A DNA stretch of 24,297 nt from CAWELS01 sp964468205 (GCA_964468205.1 CAYXVG010000078.1:1-24297), one strand, 5' to 3'; shown: positions 15,573 to 24,213, numbered from the stretch's first letter. Program-made: numbers and translations. The notes: a model not told the origin generated them from the sequence alone.

Positions 15573-15578
15573 TACAAT
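15573..15578 (+). promoter_or_regulatory. Candidate -10 box (TACAAT) for plsC
   Basis: TACAAT lies 15 bp before the preferred plsC start at 15594. No good -35 box was found at 16-18 bp, and the region overlaps the minus-strand promoter for the barrel gene. Confidence 0.3.
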
Positions 15579-15593
15579 GACGGGTCTGCCCTC

Positions 15594-16319
15594 ATGAGCC
15601 TCAGCTATCTTTGGGCCGTATTGGTCAAGGCCCCGGTGATCATCGTTTCAACTGTCATCTTCGGCGCGGTCTCGGTGATCGTCTCCTTTCTCGACCGTGA
15701 CGGCCGCGTGACGGACTGGATCGCCCGCACATGGGCACACTGGCTACTGATCGTGGCGGGAGTGAAGGTCCGCATCCGCGGCCTGGAAAACGTCGCCCCG
15801 GACCGGAACTACGTCTTCGTCGGAAACCACCTCAGCCTGTATGACACCCCGGTAGTCCTGACTCACGTCCCCAACCGCTTTCTGTTCCTGGTGAATTCGA
15901 GGTACGTGAAGCTGCCTTTCCTCGGCACCCACCTGCGGCGCACCGGGCATTTCTCTATCGATCTGGATGACACCCGGAGTTCGCTGAAAGTGCTTTCCCA
16001 GGCGGCAAAGGCGGTGCGGGAGCGCGAGCTCTCGATTCTCCTCTTTCCCGAGGGATCCCGCGCGCGCGGCGAAATGGGCGAGTTCAAGGAAGGCGCCGCC
16101 TATCTGGCGATCAAGACTGGAGTTCCCGTCATCCCGTTCGCCATCCGGGGCACGCACGAAGTGCTGCCCGTCGGCAGCATACACGTCAAGGGCGCGCCCG
16201 TGGACCTCGTCTTCGGCGAGCCGATCCCGACCGCCGGCTACACCCTGCGGCAACGTTCGGAACTCAACCAACTGCTTCGCTGCACGGTGGCGAGAATGGT
16301 CGCGGACGTGAAGAGATAA
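15594..16319 (+). CDS. plsC: 1-acyl-sn-glycerol-3-phosphate acyltransferase (PlsC family)
   Basis: With the start at ATG 15594 the protein has 241 residues. It acylates lysophosphatidate to phosphatidate at the inner membrane. All acyltransferase blocks are present: NHLSLYD (H79-x4-D84), FLGTHLRRTGHFSID, FPEGSRARG (~151-159) and VPVIPFAIRGT. The N-terminal ~35 residues form a membrane helix. An upstream in-frame ATG at 15402 is rejected because the added sequence lies over the opposite-strand barrel gene and is not protein-like. The next gene, a sulfatase, begins 13 bp downstream, so they may be cotranscribed although their functions are unrelated. Confidence 0.9.
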   Translation: MSLSYLWAVLVKAPVIIVSTVIFGAVSVIVSFLDRDGRVTDWIARTWAHWLLIVAGVKVRIRGLENVAPDRNYVFVGNHLSLYDTPVVLTHVPNRFLFLVNSRYVKLPFLGTHLRRTGHFSIDLDDTRSSLKVLSQAAKAVRERELSILLFPEGSRARGEMGEFKEGAAYLAIKTGVPVIPFAIRGTHEVLPVGSIHVKGAPVDLVFGEPIPTAGYTLRQRSELNQLLRCTVARMVADVKR

Positions 16320-16332
16320 TATACTGTCTCCC

Positions 16333-17790
16333 ATGCGCACCATTATTCAGGTTGTCCTGTTGTCCGGCGTGCTGCTGGTTTCCCTGGCGGCGGCCGACAA
16401 GCCGAATGTCCTCTTCATCGCCATCGACGACCAGAACGACTGGATCGGCGCGATGGACGGGCACCCCCAGATCAAGACCCCGGCGATCGACCGGCTGGCG
16501 GAACGTGGCACGCTTTTCCTGAACGCCCATTGCCAGTCGCCGCTGTGCAATCCTTCGCGCACCAGTCTCATGACGAGCAGGCGCCCGGACAGCACCGGCA
16601 TCTACGGCCTCGCCCCGTGGTTTCGCGAAGTCGACGAGTTCAAGGATCTCGTCTCGCTGCCGCAGTACTTCGAGAAGCACGGCTACGAGACATATATGAC
16701 CGGCAAGATCTACCACGGCGGCTATGGCCGGAAGGAGACCGACAACGAATTCCAGCACCTCGGTCCCGGAGCGAGCGTCGGCGCCCGCCCGCCGCGGAAA
16801 CTGGTGGACACTCCGGCTCCTCATCCGCTGGTGGACTGGGGCGTCTTCCCCCACAAGGACGAAGACAAAGGCGACTGGAAGGTGGCAAGCTGGGCCGTGG
16901 AGCAGCTTGACGCGAAGCCGAAGAAGCCGTTCTTCTTCGCCACCGGCTTCTTCCTCCCGCACGTGCCGTGCTACGTCACCCAGAAGTGGTACGACATGTA
17001 CAAGAACGTGAAGCTCCCTCCCATGCGCCGCGACGACCGCGCCGATACGCCGCGCTTCTCCTGGTACCTGCACTGGACGCTGCCGGAGCCACGCCTGAAG
17101 TTCCTCGAGGAGGAGAAGGAGTGGGAAAACCTCGTGGCCTCCTATCTCGCCTCGACGACCTTCGTGGATAGCCAGGTGCAGCGCGTTCTGGACGCCCTGG
17201 AGCGGAATGGGTTCAAGGACAACACAATCGTTGTCCTGTGGTCCGATCATGGCTGGCACCTGGGGGAGAAGCTGATCACGGGCAAGAATACCCTGTGGGA
17301 CCGGTCGACGCGCGTCCCGCTCATTTTCGCGGGACCGGGAATCAACGCCGGCGCGAAATCCAATAAGCCGGCGGAGCTGTTGGATATCTACCCGACGCTG
17401 GTGGAACTCGCCGGGCTCCCGAGCAAAAGCGATCTCGAGGGGATCAGCCTGACGCCCCAGCTAAAAGATCCCAACGCCCCACGCGAGCGGCCCGCCATCA
17501 CCACGCACAATCACGATAACCACGGGGTGCGCACCGAGAATTGGCGCTACATACGCTACGCCGACGGCTCCGAGGAACTCTACGATATGAAGAAGGATCC
17601 GAACGAGTGGGATAACCTCGCCGGTGATCCGAAGCACGCGGATATCATCGCCGAGCACCGCAAGTGGCTGCCCAAACCGAGCCGCAAGCCTGCTCCGGGC
17701 AGCAGATCCCGGATTCTGACTTACGAAAACGGCGTCCCCGTGTGGGAAGGCACTCCAATCTCGCCGGACGAGCCGATCCCGGAGATCTGA
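16333..17790 (+). CDS. Exported Cys-type sulfatase, iduronate-2-sulfatase-like
   Basis: A 485-residue protein with a signal peptide (MRTIIQVVLLSGVLLVSLAAA). NVLFIAIDDQNDW provides the metal-binding Asp pair (D32, D33). C72-N-P-S-R is the formylglycine signature, and its context SPLCNPSRTSLMTSRRPDSTGIY resembles iduronate-2-sulfatases. GKIYHGG and WSDHGWHLGEKLITGKNTLWDRSTR contribute the remaining active-site residues. Substrate assignment from sequence alone is unsafe; a sulfated uronate would fit the heparinase-like lyase in this window. The Cys must be converted to formylglycine by an enzyme encoded elsewhere. It lies 58 bp upstream of the two selenoprotein genes on the same strand. Confidence 0.9.
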   Translation: MRTIIQVVLLSGVLLVSLAAADKPNVLFIAIDDQNDWIGAMDGHPQIKTPAIDRLAERGTLFLNAHCQSPLCNPSRTSLMTSRRPDSTGIYGLAPWFREVDEFKDLVSLPQYFEKHGYETYMTGKIYHGGYGRKETDNEFQHLGPGASVGARPPRKLVDTPAPHPLVDWGVFPHKDEDKGDWKVASWAVEQLDAKPKKPFFFATGFFLPHVPCYVTQKWYDMYKNVKLPPMRRDDRADTPRFSWYLHWTLPEPRLKFLEEEKEWENLVASYLASTTFVDSQVQRVLDALERNGFKDNTIVVLWSDHGWHLGEKLITGKNTLWDRSTRVPLIFAGPGINAGAKSNKPAELLDIYPTLVELAGLPSKSDLEGISLTPQLKDPNAPRERPAITTHNHDNHGVRTENWRYIRYADGSEELYDMKKDPNEWDNLAGDPKHADIIAEHRKWLPKPSRKPAPGSRSRILTYENGVPVWEGTPISPDEPIPEI

Positions 17791-17848
17791 AGCGGGCTGG
17801 CTGTGCCGCGTCCAAGACGCCGGTTGAAATAGGGGGTGGTTCCAGAAT

Positions 17849-18886
17849 ATGAGACGCAAAAGGCGGTTAGCGCTGATCGCCGCATTAGCGGCCGCGTGCC
17901 TTGGCGGCGCCGTGAAGACAGGGCCGGATGTAGGCGAGAGAATCCCAGCCTTCGAAGTGGAGGACGCCGACGGGAACCCGCGCCACTTCGAGAATCTGAA
18001 AGGACCGAAGGGGCTCGTGCTCCTCTTCGTCCGCTCCGCCGATTGGTGACCCTACTGCAAAACCCAACTCGTGCAGTTGGGAGAACAGGCCGCCGGGTTC
18101 GCCGAGCGCGGCTACGGCGTGGCCGGGCTCACCTACGACAAGCCGGAGTTGCTGCGCCATTTCCGGAGCCGCTACAAGGTCGGCTATACCCTCCTCTCCG
18201 ATGCCGATTCCCAGGTGATACGCGCCTTCGGCATCCTCAACGACGAGATCCCCAAGGACCACGAGTGGTATGGCGTGCCCCACCCCGGAATGTACGTCAT
18301 TAACGCCACGGGAATCGTCGAGGCGAAGTTCTTCGAGGAAAGCGTTGTGGAGCGCTACACGGCAGCCAGCGCGCTCCACCACATCGACGCGATGGATGGA
18401 GTGGTCTCCAACCGGGCCGAAACGGAGCATCTGAGAATAACCCTCACGGCCAGCGACTACCAGGTGCGGCCAGGCAACCGGGTGACGCTGAAGCTGAACG
18501 TCGCGCTAGGCGATGGCCTGCATGTCTATGCTCCTGGGGTGACCGGCGGCTACAAGCCCGTGGAGTGGAGAATAATTCGTTCCCCCGCGTGGAAAGCGCA
18601 TGAGGCGGAGTTTCCGGAATCGAAGACGCTGCACTTGCCGGTGATCGATGAAACCGTGCCCGTCTTTGACGGAAACTTCGTCATCAAACGCGACATTACG
18701 ATGGGCCAGCTTCAGGACCTCGCAAAAGTCGTAAACAAACAGGGGATCATCACCGTAAAGGGCGCCTTCCGTTATCAGGCGTGCGACGATAAAGAGTGTT
18801 ACCGGCCCCGGGAAGTGGAACTTGAATGGCAAGTGCAGGCGCTGCTGCATAACCCGGAACGCGCGCCGGAGGAACTGAGGAGGTAA
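17849..18886 (+). CDS. Selenocysteine-containing redoxin fused to a DsbD-alpha-like domain (copy 1; TGA 18047-18049 = Sec67)
   Basis: With the in-frame TGA at 18047-18049 read as selenocysteine, the gene encodes 345 residues. It starts with an N-terminal export signal (MRRKRRLALIAALAAACLGG). An AhpC/TSA-like thioredoxin fold covers ~28-185: GERIPAFEVEDADG, LVLLFVRSADW-U67-PY-C70-K, and the cis-Pro-type loop HPGMYVINATG. A DsbD N-terminal (alpha)-like immunoglobulin domain covers ~190-330, with LHVYAPGVTGGY and C312-x4-C317 in YQACDDKECYRP. Cys-containing relatives with WCPYCK at this place are known to me, supporting Sec for Cys. Shine-Dalgarno AGGGGG (17831-17836) supports the start. The next gene begins 5 nt after the stop. 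It probably acts as a periplasmic thiol/selenol redox protein; its partner is unknown. Ordinary gene callers would give a 66-residue stub and a headless ORF. Confidence 0.9.
18063..18081 (+). promoter_or_regulatory. Bacterial SECIS hairpin of selenoprotein copy 1
   Basis: CCCAACT (18063-18069) pairs perfectly with AGTTGGG (18075-18081), leaving the loop CGTGC. The loop G lies 22 nt after the UGA. This fits the known bacterial pattern: a stem-loop within the coding sequence close behind UGA, a small loop and a G among its first two loop bases, recognised by SelB. Confidence 0.8.
18877..18886 (+). promoter_or_regulatory. Near-perfect Shine-Dalgarno of selenoprotein copy 2
   Basis: GAGGAGGTAA overlaps the end of the upstream gene, and its GGAGG core ends 8 nt before the ATG at 18892. 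It fixes the start and couples the two genes. Confidence 0.75.
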
Positions 18887-18891
18887 GAGGG

Positions 18892-19968
18892 ATGAGAATC
18901 TGGGCGGCTCTCACACTGGGCATACTGCTATGCACCGCAGCCGGTTTTCCGCAGGAGCGGCCGCGGCTGCGGCCGGTGCCCAAGAACGATACCGGCATGA
19001 CCACCGGCCCCGCTGTGGGCGAGCGCATTCCCTCTTTCTCGGCGCCGGATCAAAACGGCAAGAGGCAGACGTTCGACACCCTCAAGGGCGAGCACGGCCT
19101 GGTGCTGATGTTCGTCCGCTCGGCAGACTGGTGACCGTACTGCAAAACCCAGCTCGTGGAGCTGGAACGCACGCAGGCTGACTTCAACAAGCGCGGGCTC
19201 AAGGTCGCGGCGGCCGCCCATGACTCGGTGGCGGTTCTCAAGCACTTCGCCGATCGCAAGGGGCTGAGCTATCCGCTGCTTTCAAACCGCGAGGGCAGGC
19301 TCTCCGCATCTTTCGGCATCGTCAACCACCACGTTCCCCAAGACGACGCCAACTACGGAATGCCCTTCCCCGGAACGTACATCGTGGATGAAAACGGCGT
19401 GGTGGAAGCGAAGTTCTTCGAGGAGGATCACGGCGAGCGCCATACGGCGGCAACAATGCTCACCAAACACTTCCGGGAGCCCTCGGGCCGGGCCGTCTCG
19501 ACAGTGGAGACGAAGCATCTGAAGCTGACCACGTCGGCGAGCGAGGAGACCGTCCGGCCGGGCAACCTCGTGACGCTCGCGATCGAGGTGGAGTTGGGCG
19601 AAAAGATGCACGTCTACGCCCCCGGAGTGGAGGGCGGCTATATCCCCATCCGCTGGACCGTGGAGAACACGGCCGGGTGGGCGGCCGCCGAAGCCCTCTA
19701 CCCGGAATCCAAGATGATGCACCTCCCAGCGATCAACGAAACCGTGCCGGTCCACGAAGGAACTTTCACCGTGAAACGCGACCTCGTCATCGGACAGAAT
19801 AATCAGCTCAAACCGCTCTTGCAGGATGGAAAAATTGTCGTGGAAGGCGAATTCCGCTACCAGGCCTGCGACGAGAAGATCTGCTATCGCCCGCAGTCCG
19901 TGCCCCTCCGCTGGGAATTCACGCTCGGAGAGCACGACCGCCAGCGCGCCCCGGAAGAGCTGCGCTAG
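18892..19968 (+). CDS. Selenocysteine-containing redoxin fused to a DsbD-alpha-like domain (copy 2; TGA 19132-19134 = Sec81)
   Basis: Read through TGA 19132-19134 it encodes 358 residues. A signal peptide (MRIWAALTLGILLCTAAGFPQ) and a Pro/Arg-rich linker precede the redoxin domain (~42-200) with LVLMFVRSADW-U81-PY-C84-K and FPGTYIVDENGVVEAKFFEE. The DsbD-alpha-like domain (~207-342) contains MHVYAPGVEGGY and C326-x4-C331 in YQACDEKICYRP. It is a tandem paralogue of copy 1, roughly half identical by eye, with identical residues from R-S-A-D-W-U to K-T-Q-L-V. Conservation of TGA in both copies, with unbroken protein-like sequence on both sides, argues against sequencing error. Both proteins end with the same APEELR motif. 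The selenocysteine machinery (selA, selB, selC) is not in the window. Confidence 0.9.
19149..19165 (+). promoter_or_regulatory. Bacterial SECIS hairpin of selenoprotein copy 2
   Basis: CCAGCT (19149-19154) pairs with AGCTGG (19160-19165); C19155 and G19159 may add a seventh pair, leaving loop GTG. The loop G lies 22 nt after the UGA, the same as in copy 1. Relative to copy 1 one stem pair has changed from A-T to G-C by two synonymous substitutions. Confidence 0.8.
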
Positions 19969-20030
19969 CATCTCCTCCGCCCAACCGGTCCGTCGTATGA
20001 TAGAAACTCGATTGCGGATGCGGAGGTATT

Positions 20031-21221
20031 ATGCCTGGACCCGGGTGGTACTGGATCGGCGAGGAAGAGAAGAAAGAAGTGATGGACGTGATGGAGAGCG
20101 GCCACCTCTCCCGTTACGGCGATCTCGACGACCCCAAGTTTAAACAGAAGGTCCTCACCTTCGAAAAGGAATTCGCAGCCTTCTGTGGGGTCGGCTACTG
20201 CCAGGCCACAAGCTCCGGTACCAGCGCCCTCATGATCTCGATGCGAACCCTGGGCGTGGGGCCCGGCGACGAGGTGATCGTGCCGGGCTACGGCTTTGTC
20301 GCCTCCTACGGCGCGGCGATCTTCCTCGGCGCAGTGCCGGTGCTGGCGGAAATAGACGACAGCCTCTGCATCGACCCGGATGACATCGAGCATCGCATCA
20401 ACGCCAAGACCAAGGCCATCATGCCGATTCACATGCTTGGCAACCCATGCGATATCGAGACGGTGCTGCGGATCGCGAACCGGCACGGGTTGCCGGTGAT
20501 CGAAGACGGCTGCCAAGGCTGCGGGGCGATGTACAAGGGCCGGCGCGTGGGATCGTTCGGCCAGATGGCGGGATTCTCCCTCAACATGTTCAAGACGATT
20601 ACGGCGGGCGACGGAGGAATGCTGGTCACGGACAATGAAGAGTACTACGAGAAGGCGTTCGCCATGCAAGATCAGGGCTACAAACCTGGCGCGGGCAAAC
20701 CGCGGATCGCCGAGCCCAGCATCCTGGGCTTGAACTTCCGCGTCACCGAGCTCACCGGCGCCGTGGCGCTCGCCCAGTTGCGGAAGCTCGACAAGATGAC
20801 CGCCACGCTGCGGCGGAAGAAGGCGCTGCTCAAAGAGACAATCGGCGAAATTGACGGCGCGCGCTATCGGCGGCTCCATGACGCCGCGGGCGAGTGCGGC
20901 ACCCTGTTGACGGTGATCTTCGACGACCCCGCCCGCGCGGCCCGGGTGGCCGCCAAAATTGGCAGCGTTACCGCCGACCGGACGGGCTGGCACGTCTACC
21001 ATCAGATGGATCACGTCAACCGCCATCTCGAGGAGATCGGCCAGCCTCACGGAAAGGGCGCTCTTCCGCGTACCGACGACCTACTTGAAAGGTCGATCAA
21101 CCTCAGCGCCGGCGTGGTGGACGCCGGCCTCGGGTCCGGCTTCGGCATCAACATCCACTCCTCCGAAGACGAGATCCGGCAGGCCGGCGAGCGCTTCCGC
21201 CGCGCGTGCCAGGAGGCGTAG
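20031..21221 (+). CDS. DegT/DnrJ/EryC1/StrS-family PLP aminotransferase
   Basis: A 396-residue fold-type I PLP enzyme that usually transaminates keto-sugars. Visible hallmarks: SSGTSALMISMRTLGVGPGDEVIVPGYGFVAS (cofactor phosphate site), the Asp of VIEDGCQGCG (D159, pyridine nitrogen) and the Schiff-base lysine K188 in SLNMFKTITAGDGGM. The C-terminal part (GFGINIHSSEDEI) is also complete. Shine-Dalgarno GGAGG (20022-20026) precedes the ATG. No sugar dehydratase or glycosyltransferase lies nearby, so the amino-sugar product cannot be named. It ends exactly where the permease start codon begins, indicating translational coupling; a TATGAT hexamer at about 19995 could be a -10 box. Confidence 0.88.
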   Translation: MPGPGWYWIGEEEKKEVMDVMESGHLSRYGDLDDPKFKQKVLTFEKEFAAFCGVGYCQATSSGTSALMISMRTLGVGPGDEVIVPGYGFVASYGAAIFLGAVPVLAEIDDSLCIDPDDIEHRINAKTKAIMPIHMLGNPCDIETVLRIANRHGLPVIEDGCQGCGAMYKGRRVGSFGQMAGFSLNMFKTITAGDGGMLVTDNEEYYEKAFAMQDQGYKPGAGKPRIAEPSILGLNFRVTELTGAVALAQLRKLDKMTATLRRKKALLKETIGEIDGARYRRLHDAAGECGTLLTVIFDDPARAARVAAKIGSVTADRTGWHVYHQMDHVNRHLEEIGQPHGKGALPRTDDLLERSINLSAGVVDAGLGSGFGINIHSSEDEIRQAGERFRRACQEA

Positions 21222-22574
21222 GTGGTCTCCTCGGAGACCCCCGCCAGCCCGGAGCCTCGGCTGCGGCGGGCGCTCGGCCTGTGGGACCTCGTCTTCTACG
21301 GCATCATTCTGATCCAGCCCACCGCACCGCTCCCGCTGTTCGGGATCGTCAGCGTAGAGGCTCGCGGCCACGTGGTGACGACCATCCTGATTGCGATGGC
21401 CGGCATGCTCTTCACCGCCCTCAGCTACGGCCGCATGGCGCGCGCTTACCCGGCCGCGGGCTCCGCCTACACCTACGTCGGCCGCGAGTTGCATCCCGCC
21501 CTCGGCTACATGACCGGGTGGAGCATGGCGATGGACTACATGCTCAATCCGATCCTCTGCACCGTCTGGTGCAGCAAGGCGGCCATGAACGTCGCACCGG
21601 AGATCCCCTATGCGCTGTGGGCGGTGTTTTTCGCCATGCTTTTCACGGCGCTGAACCTGCGCGGCATCAAGGCGTCGGCGCGAACCAATGAAGTGCTGGC
21701 GGCGGGCCTCGGCGTGGTCGTTCTTCTCTTCTTCATCGCGGCCATCAGATATCTGGTGGGCATGGGACCTCTGAGCGCCGCTGAACTGACGCGGCCGTTC
21801 TACAATCCGGAAACCTTCAACCTGCAGCACGTCTTCACCGGGACATCGATCGCCGTGCTCACCTACATCGGCTTCGACGGAATTTCCACGCTGTCCGAGG
21901 AAGTCAAGAACCCGCGGCGGAATGTCCTCCGCGCCACAGTGCTCACGTGCCTAATCACCGGCATCCTGGCCAGCCTGGAAGTCTACTTCGGGCAGTTGAT
22001 CTGGCCGCAGTTTAACGAGTTTCCGGACGTTGACACGGCCTTTGTTCACGTCGCCGGACGGGCCGGCGGCGAGTGGCTGTTCCAGCTCGTGAACGGCTCG
22101 CTGCTTATCGCATCCATTGGCTCCGGCAGCGGCGCGATGCTCGGCGCGGCGCGCCTGCTCTATGGGATGGGGCGCGACGACGCCATTCCGAGACGCTTCT
22201 TCGGCCAGGTCGAGCCGAAGCGCGGCGTGCCGCGAAACAACGTGCTCTTCCTCGGAGCGGTGACCGTGGCCGGCGCGTTCGTGCTGAGCTTTCAGCTTGC
22301 GGCCGAACTGCTCAATTTCGGCGCTTTCATCGCTTTCATGGGAGTGAACCTGGCAGCCTTCACCCGCTACTGGCTGCGGGCCGAGAAGAAGCGCCTCACC
22401 CACTTCGCCCCTCCGCTGCTCGGTTTCGTCATCTGCTTCTATATCTGGACCAACCTCCGCTGGCTGGCCCGCGCGGCCGGCTTCGGGTGGCTGCTCTTCG
22501 GCGTCCTGTGGGGGGCCGTGCGGACGCGCGGATTCTCCCGCGGCATGGTGCATTTCGAGGAAGGCCGCGACTGA
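21222..22574 (+). CDS. APC-superfamily amino acid/polyamine permease (PuuP-like)
   Basis: A 450-residue inner-membrane transporter with about twelve hydrophobic helices. The N-terminal LRRALGLWDLVFYGIILIQPTAPLPLFG and the segment SYGRMARAYPAAGSAYTYVGRELHP resemble PuuP-type members of the APC family, as does GFDGISTLSEEVKNPRRN in the helix 6 region. The substrate is probably an amino acid or amine, not determinable further. The start is GTG at 21222, directly after the upstream TAG with no gap; this start needs re-initiation or coupling. The C-terminus is somewhat shorter than in long APC members but complete. Confidence 0.85.
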   Translation: MVSSETPASPEPRLRRALGLWDLVFYGIILIQPTAPLPLFGIVSVEARGHVVTTILIAMAGMLFTALSYGRMARAYPAAGSAYTYVGRELHPALGYMTGWSMAMDYMLNPILCTVWCSKAAMNVAPEIPYALWAVFFAMLFTALNLRGIKASARTNEVLAAGLGVVVLLFFIAAIRYLVGMGPLSAAELTRPFYNPETFNLQHVFTGTSIAVLTYIGFDGISTLSEEVKNPRRNVLRATVLTCLITGILASLEVYFGQLIWPQFNEFPDVDTAFVHVAGRAGGEWLFQLVNGSLLIASIGSGSGAMLGAARLLYGMGRDDAIPRRFFGQVEPKRGVPRNNVLFLGAVTVAGAFVLSFQLAAELLNFGAFIAFMGVNLAAFTRYWLRAEKKRLTHFAPPLLGFVICFYIWTNLRWLARAAGFGWLLFGVLWGAVRTRGFSRGMVHFEEGRD

Positions 22575-22735
22575 CCCTCGCGGCCGCGATCGAAATTTCC
22601 GGTACGAGAGATTCTTTCGGGCCGATGTGAATAGAAGCGGCCCGCGGGCACACGATTCGTGCCTCCTGCCTGGAGCATGCCCGGGGCAAGCCGTCCGTCC
22701 GGCGGCGAATCATTTATTTGAGGAGAACTACACAT

Positions 22736-24213
22736 TTGACCCTGAGAACCCGAATTACGCTCGTCATCGCGGGACTAGGTTTGGCGGCCACAGTCGTCTT
22801 CGCTGTCTACTCATACCGGCGCGGCGCGGAGGAGGTAACCGCGCGAGCCCAGGAGAGCGCAGGCAATCTGCTTTCACGAAGCATTGAGATGTTCATGGTT
22901 TCCACGCGGCGCTACGACGCCGAGTTCGAAGCCGCCGCCACCGCGGAGGAGAAACAGAAAATTCTTGATGATTGGAAGCGCACCATCGCGGCGGTGGATA
23001 CGGCCGTAATTCATGACTTCGGCGAGGGCCAAAACCGCGTGCGTCTGATCGGCGACGAACAGCTTGTCGGCTTCAAGCCCTTGGGCGGCGATGCCGTGCG
23101 CCCTGAAATCCCGTTTGAAACCGAGCGATCCGGGCCTTCCAGAGTGGAGCCGACGTCTACGAGGCAAAAGAAGCGGGCGTGATCCGCATCGCACTTCCGC
23201 TGTGGAGCGACGCCCATCCCGGCTGCGGAAGTTGTCACATCGCAACCGTGGAAGGCGTGGACGCGGACCTCGACCGCCGGATCCTGCTCGGCAGCGTAAA
23301 CGCCTACGTGCCCACCGCCGAGGCAGCCGCGAAGAACCGTGACGCGATGCTCTGGAACATCCTGATCATCGGTTTCGGTGTCTTGATTCTGGTGGTGGTG
23401 GTCATCCTGTTCGTGAACCACAAGGTCGTGAAGCCGCTCGAGCTGGTCGCTCTGGATATCGACGACGCTGCTCAACAGGTGGACCTCGGCGCGCAGCAGG
23501 TGGCTTCGGCCAGCCAGGTGCTCGCTCAGGGGGCCTCCGAGCAGGCCTCATCCATCGAGGAATCGTCCGCGACTCTGCAGGAGCTCACTTCCGTTGCGCA
23601 TCAAAACGGCGACCGCTCCCAGGAAGCCCGCCAGATCACGGACGAAGCCGCCCAGGCGGTGAAGCGCTCCGACGAACGCATGACGGACCTCGTCAGCGCG
23701 ATCGAAGAAGTCCGGCAGGCCAGCGAGAAGACTCAGAAGATCGTGAGCACGATTGACGAGATCGCGTTTCAGACGAACCTGCTCGCACTGAACGCCGCGG
23801 TTGAGGCGGCTCGCGCGGGCGAAGCGGGGGCGGGATTCGCGGTGGTGGCCGATGAAGTCCGCGCACTCGCCCAAAGGGCGTCGGACGCTGCCAAAAACAC
23901 CGCCGCCTTGATCGAAACCACCGTCCAGAAGATCGCCCGCGGCTCCGATCTGACCATCGCGGCCAAGGAGCAGTACCAGATAGTCGGGGAAAGCGCTCTG
24001 CGCGCGGCGCAGATCAACGCCGAAATCGCGGCCGCTTCGCGCGAGCAGTCACAGGGCGTCGAGCAAGTGAACCAAGCCGTGAACCAGGTGCAGCAGGTGG
24101 TGCAGGAAGTCGCGGCCCGCTCCGAGGAAGCCGCTTCGGCGTCCGAGGAACTGTCCGGACAGGCCGGCTCGATGCGAAAAGCGGTCGAGTCTCTGCGCAA
24201 GGTGTTCGCGTAA
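22736..24213 (+). pseudogene. Methyl-accepting chemotaxis protein with c-type-heme sensor domain, split by a 1-nt frameshift
   Basis: Start: TTG at 22736, 10 nt after AGGAG (22721-22725). The first frame gives a TM helix (ITLVIAGLGLAATVVFAVYSY) and the beginning of a periplasmic domain, running out of frame after PFETE (about 23125). The continuation IRAFQSGADVYEAKEAG is in the frame that begins at 23128, so one base appears to be missing. That frame continues through a CGSCH heme-attachment motif (23224-23238), a second TM helix (ILIIGFGVLILVVVVILFV) and a full cytoplasmic signalling hairpin with tip EIAFQTNLLALNAAVEAARAGE. The sensor resembles heme-c PAS-like (Tll0287/DUF3365-type) domains. 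A HAMP domain is not evident. It could be a real pseudogene or an assembly/sequencing indel. Confidence 0.8.

Noticed and set aside
15402..15593. Longer plsC start at 15402 or 15531
   Set aside because: The extra sequence lies over the opposite-strand barrel gene and the shared promoter region, and lacks family similarity.
18047..19134. The two in-frame TGA codons as true stops or sequencing errors
   Set aside because: Both occur in the same active-site context in two paralogues, with protein-like sequence continuing in frame and a hairpin at the same distance; two identical errors are improbable.
22602..22628. FliA (sigma-28) promoter ahead of the chemoreceptor, from GCCGATGT at 22621
   Set aside because: The -10 matches 6 of 8, but no TAAAGTTT-like -35 lies at the required distance.
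23116..23118. TGA in the chemoreceptor continuation frame as another Sec codon
   Set aside because: Upstream of it this frame is not protein-like; the real N-terminal sequence is in a different frame, so this is a frameshift, not recoding.
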